Positions 1 through 11,540 of a DNA stretch of 64,000 nt are shown in pieces. Every line of letters begins with the position of its first letter. Position 1 is the stretch's first letter. Source of the stretch: Mytilus galloprovincialis (lineage: Eukaryota; Mollusca; Bivalvia; Mytilida; Mytilidae); assembly GCF_965363235.1 (NCBI RefSeq), contig NC_134845.1, forward strand, positions 25,360,524 to 25,424,523, in the 5' to 3' direction. A program made the translations under genes and the position numbers. The notes under the pieces were generated by a model. It worked only from the letters and a program-made list of their open reading frames with translations, made no database searches and was not told where the DNA came from.

Positions 1-556
1 TTTAAAATAGCAGAAAACAGTCAGCCAGATCTTGAATGAAATATGCAAATTTTAAGATAGGAAATTAATTCATTTGTAAAAATCTTCATCTAAATGTAGA
101 AAATTACTGTTCTGTGGTTTATCCTATTCTAAAAACTGTTCTTGTAAGATTCAATTTTTTTTTTGGCAAATTGCCATGTAAGAGGAAAAAATACAGATAA
201 GTCAATTTTATTAAGGAATGTGCATTTGAATTTGAATTTTGTTTTGAAACAACAACAAAAAAACATAATATTGATTTATTTTTTTACACAAAAGTGGGTT
301 TTCCGTTTAAATATTATTTTGTTGTAAGATCTTACAAAGTTGCATAACCTGTAACTTGAAAAGATTTGTTACAAAGGTTTTTTTGCTATATGTTTTTTAT
401 AATAGCTTCTCTCATGCATGTATATACAATTAAAATAAAACATATACACTTTGAAAATTTAATATAAGTGCAGCTAACAGAATATTTAGATTCTTATATA
501 TTTTCCTGTTTTACCAACATTAATTTATATTTATGTATTGATCTTTATTTTACCAG
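1..556. other. intron upstream of the first visible SUPT20H exon
   Basis: AT-rich sequence with T runs and no coding frame or recognised repeat. It ends in a pyrimidine-rich tract and the acceptor TTTTACCAG at 548-556. Confidence 0.6.
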
Positions 557-3500
557 CTACAGTTCAGAATCAACTGTTCCCACATCACCTGACCAACAAT
601 TCATCTAAATCACACCTATTCATTTCATCACCTCCATCCATGTCAACAGTTACCACAGCAACCGTCTCCAAGAAATCTAGTCACACAGCAGACATTGCTA
701 ATCAAGGTCAAGTACAGTCTGGTACTGCAGGAAACATTGCATTTGTACAAAGTACGTCAAAATAGATTGTTCTTACTGTCGATTCATTACTGTTGTAGGA
801 CACCATTTTCAATAATTGTTGTGGTGATGAAATTTGAATGTTTAATGAGATACACATTTTCTTTTGGCTTGTAAATGAATAAACCAAGAAATCAAATATC
901 AACAAATATTAAATTTTTCTTTAATTCACCAAATAAAATTGAGAAAGGTAATGGGGAATGTGTCAAAGCGACAACAACCCGACCATAGAGCAGACAACAG
1001 CCGAAGGCCACCAATGGGTCTTCAATGTAGCAAGAAACTCCTGCACCCAGAGGCGTCCTTTAGCCTGCCCCTTAAAAATATGTACCCAAAAAATAATCAA
1101 ATCAACATGTTTTTCTCATATCATAATCATTTAAAGAATAACTAATCCAAGAATTAAAATAGAAAAAATTATTCAATGGGTGACCAAAGAACACATTAAT
1201 TCACAAATGCATGTAACACATGAGTTAACTATCAGTGTTGTTCGGTCAAGAGTTGAATATTTTTCGATATTTGAATTCTTTGATTAGTAATTCTTTTTAT
1301 CACATTGGCAAATGGCTTTTTTTAAGAAATTAATGTAAAAATGTAAGGAACTATATCTTTTTTTCTACGCATTCATAATTTGTTTTGATCCAACATTATC
1401 AATGTCTTGACAACGCCTATTGTTGTATTACTTAAGAGAGTGAAATAACCACGTTTATTTTACATGTGAAAATATCCGGTTTTTTTAATAGGAAATCAAT
1501 GTAATTCATTGCAACAAATGTAGTATATCTATTTAGTAAGCATCAATAATGTTATAATAGTGATAATTTTTGGCATACAGTCTTACAAAATGTTTTGATT
1601 GCACCAATAATAATTATTGCAAAAAGATAAGATACTGAACATTTTTCTTAGTCTTATTCATGGAATAAACTTTTATTTCATCTGTTTGTTTTTTGAACAT
1701 GACATAGTCAAAATGTGGCAATCTGAACAATGGAACTTCATAAAAGTAATCATGCATGTCTGATTCTTAAACAGTAAATGAAAAACTTGAAGTTTCAGCT
1801 TCAATTTAAATTACTTGTTTCACACTTATGTAATTTGATTTAAAATTCTGTGCTTCTTCTGACTATTAATTAAGTGGCAGTGAATTATTATATTATAAAG
1901 TTTATACACGATAAAGTGTTTTACCAAATTTTGTATTTATATTTGATTTTATTTATGTGAACAGGTGGTGAAAACAGTCAAGGGCAGACAAACCAAGGTT
2001 TGACTAGTATTAACTTTAGTGGACTTCCACCAAATATTAACATTCAGAATATAACAGGACTGTCTGGTATCAATATTGCCAATCTTCAAGGACTACAGAA
2101 CCTGCAGATGTCTAATATTGCTGTACCTGTACCCATATCTCTTGTCAGCTCTAATGCTGGGGTGCTCCAGAATCAAGGAGGAATATTTGTCAGTTCAATT
2201 CCTGGTTTAGTAACTGTATCTAGTAGTGCTCCAACAACATTATCACAGATGAAGCAGGTACAAGTTACTGTAAACATGCACATTTTAGTGCTGAGGTTAT
2301 TACAGCTTATTTCATGATCCCTTAAATATGTGTAAATAATCGCTGCATGAAAAGTTAGTAAAGATCAACATTTTTTATGTCTAGGTCCTCGTGTTCAGTA
2401 TTCGAATTAAATTCCTTGCTGGAAAAGTTTTGTGAATTGAAATTGTGAAAACAATGACTTGTGAAATGATTCTTGTTAACTGTAAATCAATCCTGTTAAT
2501 TGAGTGTTATCTTTCAAAATATAAAGGAGTTATATTTGTTGCCTTTATAAGTTACTTATTTTCAATTCCTATAACATAGACACATATTTTATTTTTTTTC
2601 TGCATATGATTGAAATACAATAGAATAAATTGGAGGATTATTAGTGTTTCTTTCCCAATTATATTGTAAGCATGTAACTATGTTTATTTAAAGATAATGC
2701 AAACTTATAATCATGACATTTTCCCTATGAAACACATTTAAAAGTTCACCTTTTTTTTAAATTGATTATATATTAACAACACATTATATTATAATATTTT
2801 TCACCAAATTTTTAACGATGAGTTATACAAATTCTTCAATGTTGAATGAATAAAATTCTTATAAAGTCAAATATCAGATGATGCATTACAAGGGGTAAAC
2901 ACAATTGATTTAACATATTTCATAAGTAAATATGATATGAATTTCAGGCCAACAGTGTGACATCATCAGCTCCTAGTATAGTAACATTTGTAACAGCATT
3001 ACCTAGTTCTGTGTCCAGTAGTGTGGTCAACACAACATCAGGTAACTTAGTTCTATGTCCAGTAACATTGTCAAGTATTCTAAAAATAGTTACCTTATGT
3101 ATCAAATACATAAGGAAACTTTTTTAGACTACATTTGCAAGACTATTTTTCGGTTTGAAAATTACAAAAAAATAAAGTCACTATCTTGTCTGTTTATTTT
3201 ACTTTTTAGATTCTAAAATGTCTAGAGTAAGACACACACCTTGTGATTCAAGATGGTCTCCTTTTTTTGTTAAAAAATATGGTCTAAGATATAATGTTGG
3301 GTGTAAAATATAACTTAGGGTGTAAAATATAGATAAAGTGTTTTTCTTCTCTACACTGCTGGTTATGTTTGACATAAGGAACAATAGCGCTCCCTCAAAC
3401 CCCCCTGGTGCCTATAGCTACCAAGGTAAGCAGTATATTGAATGTATACTTTATTTTACAGGTTCAACAGCGCCTACTTCTACAGGGATGCTGTCAGTTT

Positions 3501-5734
3501 CTATAGCAAGTTTGGCTCCTCTGGTCAGTGCTGGAATGAGAACACAATCTGGATCTGGAATCAGAACCAATTCTCTCCCTTTACTACAGGTATTTTTAAT
3601 CAGAAAGCATTTTTTTTCAGAACTTCATCATCAAAAACAGTTGATAAACATTCATTTCCAGTTCTATCAAAAATACATTATGCATATTATATTGTTGAGA
3701 TGTTTTCAACATTTAAAGATTAGATTAAGATTTTACCCTGAAGCTAATGTAGTTCAAGTTCTTATGATTTAAAAATTGATCTTAACTTGACATCTCATCA
3801 AATTCCACAAGCAGGGTTCATCTGACCTTGACCCCATTTTCCTGATACATTTGTCAATGTCAAGTTTTAGCAATAAGTCATTTATATTTTGTTTATGGAA
3901 TGATTGTTTTAAAAGTGTACATTGTTGTTTCACAGGGTACATTTGTCGTTTAAATTGAATTCAAAAATATAAATGTAACTAATTTAAGCCACCTTTACCT
4001 GAACCATTTTTAGCTCATCTGACTGACAGCACAAGTGACCTTTTTCTCATCACTTGGTGTCAGTCATCGGTTGTCCTTTCCTCCATTGTCATCAAATTCT
4101 CCAAAAATCATTTCCTCTGAAACTGCTGGACCAAATTTAACCAAACATTGCAACACTCATTATTGGGGCATCTTGTTTTAAAAAATGAGTCAATGACTGC
4201 AACTGCCACCTAAATGTTTGACAAAAAAAAAATAATTAAATGAGTACAGATTACTAATAATTACTTGAAAAATTTCAATCAATTTCAATCATTTACCATT
4301 ACAGACAAGAATTACCCCATCCCTGCAAAAAATAGAATATAAGGGGTAAAATGTAAGCTTTACTAGGCAACTAATCTAAATAGAGAAAATTTGACAGGGG
4401 CAGAAATATTCAGAATGGTTAGACCTAGCAGCTGGTCATTGATGTCTGATTACTTTTTATAGGATTTATTGCCCTGAAATGTGAACTTGAACATTTGTTT
4501 TCAATTCGTTTTACAGATCCAAGGTCAGCCTGGTGGATTACAGCTTCTTAATCTTCAACAACAAAGAGCCCCTCTCAAACCAGGAACAGCAACTCTTGCT
4601 ACACAATCTGCTGGTCAAATACATATAGGAGGCAAAAATGTGACTAGTATTCCTAGTTCAGGTAAACTATGCTTCTCTCATGTGTGGTTTGTTTGTAATG
4701 CTTGTTTTAATATATTCAGGGAAAAAAAGATAGAAATAACTACCTCTGGAAGTTTTGCGCCAGCAATGCATCATAATAATAAATCTCATTTCCAAGAAAT
4801 TTACGCTATATCTAAAAAAACTTTTGAATTTTTATATTTATGATATGAAGTTACCTCATGGTATGCGCAAACCCTCCCAAACAAGGTTAATTTTATATCC
4901 AAATTATATTGAAATGTATAATTTGGATATGAAAAAATACTAATTTCCTGTTTGATAAATGTTGTTTATATCAGTCTGTAACCACTATCATCTGCTAGGA
5001 AAAATCATAGAAATGTGTGAATTTTTAAAAGAACCTTTCCATAAAACTTAATCATTGTTTAGTTTGTTTGTTCAAGAATTTCTTTTATTTAAAGGCCTCA
5101 TACCATGTTTTTATTATATCTTCACAGGTATCAGCCACGTTTATTGATCTGTTTCTTAATAAAATAGTGTTTACACAAAAGGTATCCGACACGTTCCATC
5201 ACATGTGTTATGTGACCAACATGAACATTTTTATTTCTGTCACACGAGCCATCTAAAACCTTGAAGTGGGAAGCAGACTGAAACCTGCAATATTTTATAG
5301 CTGACTATACAGTATGTTTTTTCCTCATTCTTGAAGGGAGTATGTTTGCTTAAAAATGCTTACATCCACTTCATTCGAACTTTAGTTGTCTCATTCGCAA
5401 TTACCACATCTCCTTATTTTTATATTGACGATTAATATGAAGTTATTTTTTGTAACTCAAAAATTTCACACAAAATCTTATTTTTCTTTTAGGTGTTTTG
5501 ACAGCACAAACAATTGGTGGTCACCAAGTGGCACTGTCTCAGTTAAAGCCAGGTCAGCCACAACCAGCTGGAGGTCCTATGCCACAACAACTGATGCTAC
5601 AACAGATTCAAAGACAACAATTCCAGCTGCAGCCATTCCAAATTAAACCTCCATCAACACCAATTACTTCTGTAGGGTCTAACTTAAAACCCAAAAGTAA
5701 AAAGAGGACAACACCAACACCACCAAAACATTAG
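557..5734 (+). CDS. SUPT20H: SPT20 homologue (SAGA complex subunit), C-terminal half, six exons
   Basis: Exons by AG/GT sites: 557-751, 1965-2257, 2948-3041, 3462-3589, 4517-4661, 5493-5734. Phases agree at every junction and give 364 codons ending in TAG. The 5' exons with the conserved SPT20 domain lie outside the window. The visible part is low-complexity Ser/Thr/Gln-rich sequence with hydrophobic patches (INFSGLPPNINIQN, LQLLNLQQQ), a Gln-rich stretch (QQLMLQQIQRQQFQLQ) and a basic C-terminus, KPKSKKRTTPTPPKH. From memory, vertebrate SUPT20H ends SKSKMKRGTPTTPKF and has an INLSGLLPSGG patch and a LNLLQLPGG patch, so both order and end match. SPT20 is a nuclear scaffold subunit of the SAGA histone acetyltransferase coactivator. 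A different Gln-rich transcription cofactor is the alternative, but the C-terminal match argues against it. Confidence 0.75.
945..1030 (+). repeat. dispersed mussel repeat R4 (fragment)
   Basis: Contains GGGGAATGTGTCAAAG and GGCCACCAATGGGTCTTCAA. The same module recurs at 12240-12320 (+), 19745-19815 (-) and 62925-63005 (-). It lies in a SUPT20H intron. The short reading frame over it is not a gene. Confidence 0.7.
4012..4480 (+). repeat. dispersed mollusc repeat in a SUPT20H intron
   Basis: Begins AGCTCATCTGACTGACAGC and contains CCTCTGAAACTGCTGGACCA and, near its end, TAGGATTTATTGCCCTGAA. I recognise these as parts of a repeat very common in bivalve introns and UTRs. It stops about 35 bases before the exon at 4517. 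Confidence 0.55.
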
Positions 5735-6215
5735 ATAAGATAACATTGTGAACACTTATTTCTGTGCATGGTATTTGTCTAAAGACTATGTGGTCTGGTC
5801 ACAACTGTCAAGGTCATTATGAATGAATATGAATGACCTCACAATAAGTTCTACAAGTTTGAAATGTGACATTTTGAGTCGTATAAAGCATGTAAAATTG
5901 ACATTTACATTCTTGAATTTTAATTTTTACACACATTGTTTTTGTATTGAATATAGAGAAATGTAGGGATGAAATTTATTTGATATCTACAATATGAAAC
6001 ATGTCTGGCCAAAGATTTTTTATTAATGTACATAGACTTGAGTATGGATAAAATTGTTGAATGTTTGTGTTTTTTGTTTTTATAGAGAGATTATGTATAT
6101 GTAGAAATTTAGGATTTAAATTTTTATTGTTTATATACATGTACTATTTAAGAACAATTTACATGATAATGAAGTATTTTAAATGAATAGAATAAATGAT
6201 ATAATATAATATTGA
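5735..6215 (+). other. SUPT20H: 3' untranslated region of SUPT20H
   Basis: AT-rich trailer after the TAG stop with no further reading frame. It leads to a canonical AATAAA near 6191, so cleavage is expected roughly 15-25 bases beyond that. Confidence 0.6.
6191..6196 (+). terminator. SUPT20H: polyadenylation signal AATAAA of SUPT20H
   Basis: Exact AATAAA about 455 bases after the stop codon, followed by an AT-rich stretch and then T/G-rich sequence at 6220-6235. Confidence 0.6.
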
Positions 6216-6294
6216 AGCATTGAGTTTATCTTGTCAAAATACAAAGTCCTTGTACCAAAAATTCCTATAGGGAACATATATTTCATTATTGTAT

Positions 6295-6362
6295 TAGTAA
6301 ACCAATTTTCAAGACGTTTCGGCCAATAGCAAAAATGTCTTGAAAATTGATTTATTACTACA
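6295..6362. repeat. short inverted repeat (hairpin)
   Basis: Arms CCAATTTTCAAGAC and GTCTTGAAAATTGA are complementary and separated by about 25 bases containing GTTTCGGCC. It lies about 100 bases after the SUPT20H poly(A) signal and is probably the remnant of a small foldback element. Confidence 0.55.
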
Positions 6363-6450
6363 AAAAATACAAAGTTTTAAACAGCAACTGAAACCAATTG
6401 AAGTGGCAAACAAGAAGTTGAAAAGTAAAAACGTATTTATCACACTTTTT

Positions 6451-9175
6451 ATATGACCGCAAAAATTGAAAATTTTTTGGTCATATATTGGTATATTGGC
6501 GTCGTTGTGCGTCGTCCGTCGTGGACGTCGCCGGCGTCCGAAGACTTTTGCTTATCGAACTATAACTTAATATAAGTTAATAGAAATCTAGGAAATTTAA
6601 ACACAAGGTTTATGACCATAAAAGGAAGGTTGGGATTGATTTTGGAAGTTTTGATCCCAACAGTTTGGGAATTAGGGGCCAAAAAGGGCCCAAACAAGCA
6701 TTATTCTTGGTTTTCGAACTATAACTTTAGTTTAAGTCAATAGAAATCTATGAAATTTTGACACAAGGTTTATGACCACTAAAGGAAGGTTGGGATTGAT
6801 TTTGGGAGTTTTGATCCCAACAGTTTAGGCATTAGGGGCCAAAAAAGGGCCCAAATAAGCATTATTCTTGGTTTTCGCACAATAACTTTAGTATAAGTAA
6901 ATAGAAATCAATGAAATTTAAACACAAGGTTTATGAACACAAAAGGAAGGTTGGGATTGATTTTGGGAGTTGAGGTCCCAACAGTTTAGGAATTAGGAAT
7001 GTAGATTCTTAATTTTTGGTCCCATTTTCAAATTGGTCTACATTAAGGACCAAAGGGTCCAAAATTAAAGTTCTTTGATATGCTGAATCTAAACATGTAC
7101 TTAGATTTTTGATTTTTCAAGTTGGTCCAAATTGGGGTCCCAAAATTAAACTTTGTTTGATTTCAACAAAAAATGAATTCTTGGGGTTTTTTGATATGCT
7201 GAATCTAAACCTGTACTTATAATTTGTATTATGGGCCCAGTTTTCAAGTTGGTCCAAATCGTGGTCCAAAATTAAACTTTGTTTGATATCAACAAAAATT
7301 GAATCCTTGGGGTTCTTTGATATGCTGAATCTAAACCTGTATTTAGATTTTTTATTATAGGCCCAGTTTTCAAGTTGGTCCAAATTGCGGTCCAAAATTA
7401 AACTTTGTTTGATTTCAAAAAAAATTGTATATATGGGGTTCTTTGATATATGCTTAATCTACCCATGTATTTAGTTTTTTTAGGTTTGGGCCCAGTTATC
7501 AGATTGGTCCACATTGAGATTTAAAGGGTCCAAAATTGAACTTTATTTGATTTCATCAAAAATTGAATTCTTGGGGTTCTTTGATATGCTGAATCTAACC
7601 ATGTATTTAGATTTTGGATATTGGACCATAATAGGTAATGTCCAATTTAAAATTTAAAGTTTTTAAGCTTAAGTTCTTAGACCCTATTCATTATGTGTCA
7701 GAAACCTGTGTTGTTTCAACTATTTAATCACAATCCAAATTCAGAGCTGTATCAAGCTTGAATGTTGTGTCCATACTTGCCCCAATGGCCAGGGTTCGAA
7801 CTCTGCGGCCGTATAAAGCTGCGCCCTGCAGAGCATCTGGTAATTATGTCCTGGGACCATTACCATATTTTTATACGGCCGCCTAAAAAATTTTGGGATC
7901 GTATAATGGTATGATGTTGTCAGCGTCGTTGTCTGCGTAGTCCAAAGACCCATTTGGTGTCTGGACAATAACTTTAGTTTTAGTGAATGGATCTCTATGA
8001 AATTTAATAAGAAGGTTCAATACCACAAAAGGAAGGTTGGGATTGATTTTGGGGATGATGGTCCCAATCTTTTTGGAATTAGGGTCCCAAAACAAGCATG
8101 TTTTCTACTTTCAGGATATTAACATGTGTATAAGTGTTTCAATTGCTCTGAAATTGTACCACATTGTTTAATACCACAGGTTTGGATTCATTTTGGGGGT
8201 TATGGTGCCAACAGTTTAGGTATGAAGGACAAAAAAGGGGCAAAAATTAGCATTTTTGTAGTTTCTGGACAATAACTTGTATGTAAGTGTATGGATATCT
8301 CTTACATTGTACCACAAGGTTTCATATCACAAAAGGAAGGCTGGGATTGAGTTTGGGGGATTAGGGGCCAAAAACATGCATTTTTATACGACCGCAAAAA
8401 TTTTAATTTTTCGTCGTATATTGCTATCACGTTGGCGTCGTCGTCGTCTTGCGTCGTCGTCCGAATACTTTTAGTTTTCGCACTCTAACTTTAGTAAAAG
8501 TGAATAGAAATCAATGAAATTTAAACACAAGGTTTATGAACACAAAAGGAAGGTTGGGATTGATTTTGGGAGTTGAGGTCCCAACAGTTTAGGAATTAGG
8601 GGCCAAAAAGGGGCCCAAATAAGCATTATTCTTGGTTTTCGCACCATAACTTTAGTATAAGTGAATAGAAATTTATGAAATTTAAACACAAGGTTTATGA
8701 CCATAAAAGGAAGGTTGGGTTTGATTTTGGGAGTTTTGGTCCCAACAGTTTAGGAATAAGGGGCCCGAAGGGTCCCAAAATTGAACTTTGTTTGATTTCA
8801 TCAAAAATTGAATAATTGGGGTTCTTTGATATGCCGAATCTAACTGTGTATGTAGATTCTTAATTTTTGGTCCCGTTTTCAAATTGGTCTACATTAAGGT
8901 CCAAAGGGTCCAAAATTAAACTTAGTTTGATTTTGACAAAATTTGAATCCTTGGGGTTCTTTGATATGCTGAATCTAAAAATGTACTTAGATTTTTGATT
9001 ATTGGCCCAGTTTTCAAGTTGGTCCAAATTGGGGTCCAAAATTAAACTTTGTTTGATTTCATCAAAAATTGAATTCTTGGGCTTTTTTGATATGCTGAAT
9101 CTAAACATGTACTTAGATTTTTGATTAAGGGCCCCGTTTTCAAGTTGGTTCAAATCAGGATCCAAAATTATTATA
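6451..9175. repeat. cluster of Helentron-like dispersed repeats with ~125-bp tandem cores
   Basis: At least three head-to-tail or nested copies start near 6451, 7873 and 8383. Each opens with a motif like TATACGACCGCAAAAATT followed by GCGTCGTCGTC-type CpG-rich sequence and AAGGAAGGTTGGGATTGATT blocks. Tandem cores with TTTGATATGCTGAATCTAA recur at about 7074, 7190, 7316, 7442 and 7580, then again from 8826. Copies end in a motif like CGTATAAAGCTGCGCCCTGC (7810, 9985). Long frames inside are repeat translations with no domain. Assignment to non-autonomous Helentron-type elements rests on this left end/tandem core/right end architecture. Confidence 0.6.
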
Positions 9176-9412
9176 TTAAGTATTGTGCAATAGCAAGAAA
9201 TTTTCAATTGCACAGTATTCAGCAATAGCAAGAAATCTTCAATTGCACAGTAATGTGCAATAGCAAGAAATTTTCAATTGCAAAGTATTGCGCAATAGCA
9301 AGAAATCTTCAATTGCACAGTATTGTGCAATAGCAAATATTTTCAATTGCACAGTATTGCGCAATAGCAAGAAATATCTAATTGCACAATATTGTGCAAT
9401 AGCAAGAAATTT
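9176..9412. repeat. tandem array of a ~36-bp unit with internal dyad
   Basis: About six units of the type GCAATAGCAAGAAATTTTCAA joined to TTGCACAGTATTGTG. The part ATTGCACAGTATTGTGCAAT is a near-perfect palindrome, so every unit can fold. A single unit reappears at 10231-10256. Confidence 0.85.
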
Positions 9413-9565
9413 CAAAAAATTGGAGTTATCTTTCTTTGTCCAGAATAGTAGTTGAATCAACTTAAATCATTGTTTTATACAATATACAATGTATATTCAC
9501 TTTTACTACCAACTGATAAATTAAAACAATCTTTACCATTCAGTGATAACAAGAACTTTATTTTA

Positions 9566-9632
9566 CATTTTAATATTTTATGATGTATTTAAATGAGTAT
9601 TTTAATATTTTATGATGTATTTAAATGAGTAG
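9566..9632 (+). repeat. 32-bp direct duplication
   Basis: The unit containing TTTTATGATGTATTTAAATG occurs twice in direct succession. Confidence 0.85.
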
Positions 9633-9839
9633 TTATTGTTGCAAACTCCATTAGAAATTTGAATTGAGATCAGTTTTGGAAAAAGGGAAAGGGGGATGTG
9701 AAAAAAAAATGGGGGGGGGGGGTTAAATTTTTCTCATTTCAGATTTCATAAATAAAAAGAAAATTTCTTCAAACATTTTTTTGAGAGGATTAATATTCAA
9801 CAGCATAGTGAATTGCTCAAAGGCAAAAAAAATATTTTA

Positions 9840-10015
9840 AGTTCATTAGACCACATTCATTCTGTGTCAGAAACCTATGCTGTGTCAACTATTTAATCAC
9901 AATCCAAATTTAGAGCTGAATCCAGCTTGAATGTTGTGTCCATACTTGCCCCAACCGTTCAGGATTCAACCTCTGTGGTCGTATAAAGCTGCGCCCTGCG
10001 GAGCATCTGGTTCTA
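9840..10015. repeat. right-end piece of the 6.4-9.2 kb repeat family
   Basis: Carries the family's right-end signature (TTCTGTGTCAGAAACCTATG, then CGTATAAAGCTGCGCCCTGC near 9979). It appears to close the copy begun near 8383. A further fragment follows at 10270-10390. Confidence 0.55.
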
Positions 10016-10470
10016 GTTTCCGTCAATAACTGGTGTTTCAGAATATGGATCTCTCTGAAATCGTATTACAAGGTTCCATACTACAAAGGAAAGGCTGGGT
10101 TTGAGCGTGGAGGTAATTGCTCCAAGGGGAGATTCAAAAAGTTTTTTGGGGGTCCAAATTTTTTTTAAAGGGTTCAAATTTTTTTTTTCATTTTTCAAAT
10201 TTCAATTTTATCTAAATTTTTAAGAAGAATATTTAATTGCACAGTATTGTGCAATAGATTTGTAAGATCTTGACATTTATTTTGTGTCAGAAACCTATAC
10301 TATGTCAAAATTTGATCACAATCCAAATTAAGACAGAATCAAGCTTAAATAATGTGTCCAAATTTGCCACAACTATTCAGAAATTACTGTATCAATATTA
10401 AATAAGGTCTGAAGAAAAAAGGACTATTAACAACCTTGGAAACATCAAACAGTAGTGATCTTACCCAGTG

Positions 10471-11540
10471 GCTGTAAAAACTCATTGAAGATCTAGGGCT
10501 AAAATTAAACAACAAGATGCACATTTTGTCCTAATAAACTTCCCATTGGCACAGTTATTACAAAATTAAGGGCTAAAACAAATATTGAGTTAAAGATCAT
10601 TGGGAACAAAATGACCAAAATCTCTGTGGCAAATTTGGCAGACTGATCAGTGACGCTCGATTCCAAAAAAGTTGAAAAAGGCCAAATATAAGTACGGAGT
10701 TGATGAGCATTGAGGACCAAAATTCCTAGACATTTTTAAAACATGACTCTTTTCCAAGATTTTTGGCATGCCATTGACATGAAAACTTTTGAAATATTGA
10801 GTTTGCGAGAATATATTTTAAAAAGTTAAGGATGTTCTGATGAAAAGAATAAAGAAAAACGAAAATTACTATCTGTTAATAGAGTTTACTGGTTAAAAAA
10901 ATATCGCATTGTTTGCCAATCTGATATAAGAAGTTGGTCGTGGTACATGATGATGCCCTGATGTCCATCTGATCACTTAACAGTTATCTTAGTCAAGATA
11001 GCTTTCCTAAGATGTTCTTGGACATAAAACCCATTTATAATCTGTTTTCTTATTGGTACTTACTGTGCACTCCCGAATGCTAAATTGTTATTGTACTCGT
11101 ACTAAGCATCATTTATTAAATACATGACCGACAAAAAAGAAAAATAAATATGCAAATTTAATCAATTTCACCTTCAGATATATTGAGAATGTCCTGTCAT
11201 TCATCGATCAATAACCCATATTAAAGTGAGTACTTGCATCTCATATATCTCACTGAACTTGAGATTAACGCAATTAACAAAAGTAGAAGATCTTCTTCAT
11301 GTTTTGAACTTTTTCTCGATATTGACATGCAAGATAAGTTGAAGCTAAAATCAATGACAGATGTGATGATTTCAACTTTCCAATCGTCATAAGCTCGTTT
11401 CTCATGATCAGCAGCTACATACCCTCTGCCCACTCCGTACTTATGTATTCAATACATTCTAGTATCAGTGGTGGATCCAGAAATTTTCATAAGTGGGGGC
11501 CCACTGACTGACCTAAGAGGGGGTCCGCTCCAGTCACGCT
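10471..11540. repeat. tandem duplication, first copy (segments A+B; C deleted)
   Basis: Segment A (10471-10728) matches 11538-11795 at a constant offset of 1067. Segment B (10727-11540) matches 12743-13556 at a constant offset of 2016. I see about two substitutions in 814 bp of B and no indels. The A/B joint here shares TA with both parents. Segment A carries a retrozyme-like piece (CAGTGACGCTCGATTCC). Confidence 0.85.

Noticed and set aside
3338-3772. 144-codon frame over the fourth visible SUPT20H exon.
   Set aside because: Only 3462-3589 within it is coding, bounded by clear splice sites; the rest is intron.
6295-6362. GGCCGAAACGUC on the minus strand with flanking complementary arms resembles half of a hammerhead.
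   Set aside because: No CUGANGA box lies between the arms, so it is treated as an inverted repeat only.
7117-9460. Frames with repeated peptides on the minus strand.
   Set aside because: The periodicity comes from the ~125-bp cores and the 36-bp array, not from a repeat protein.
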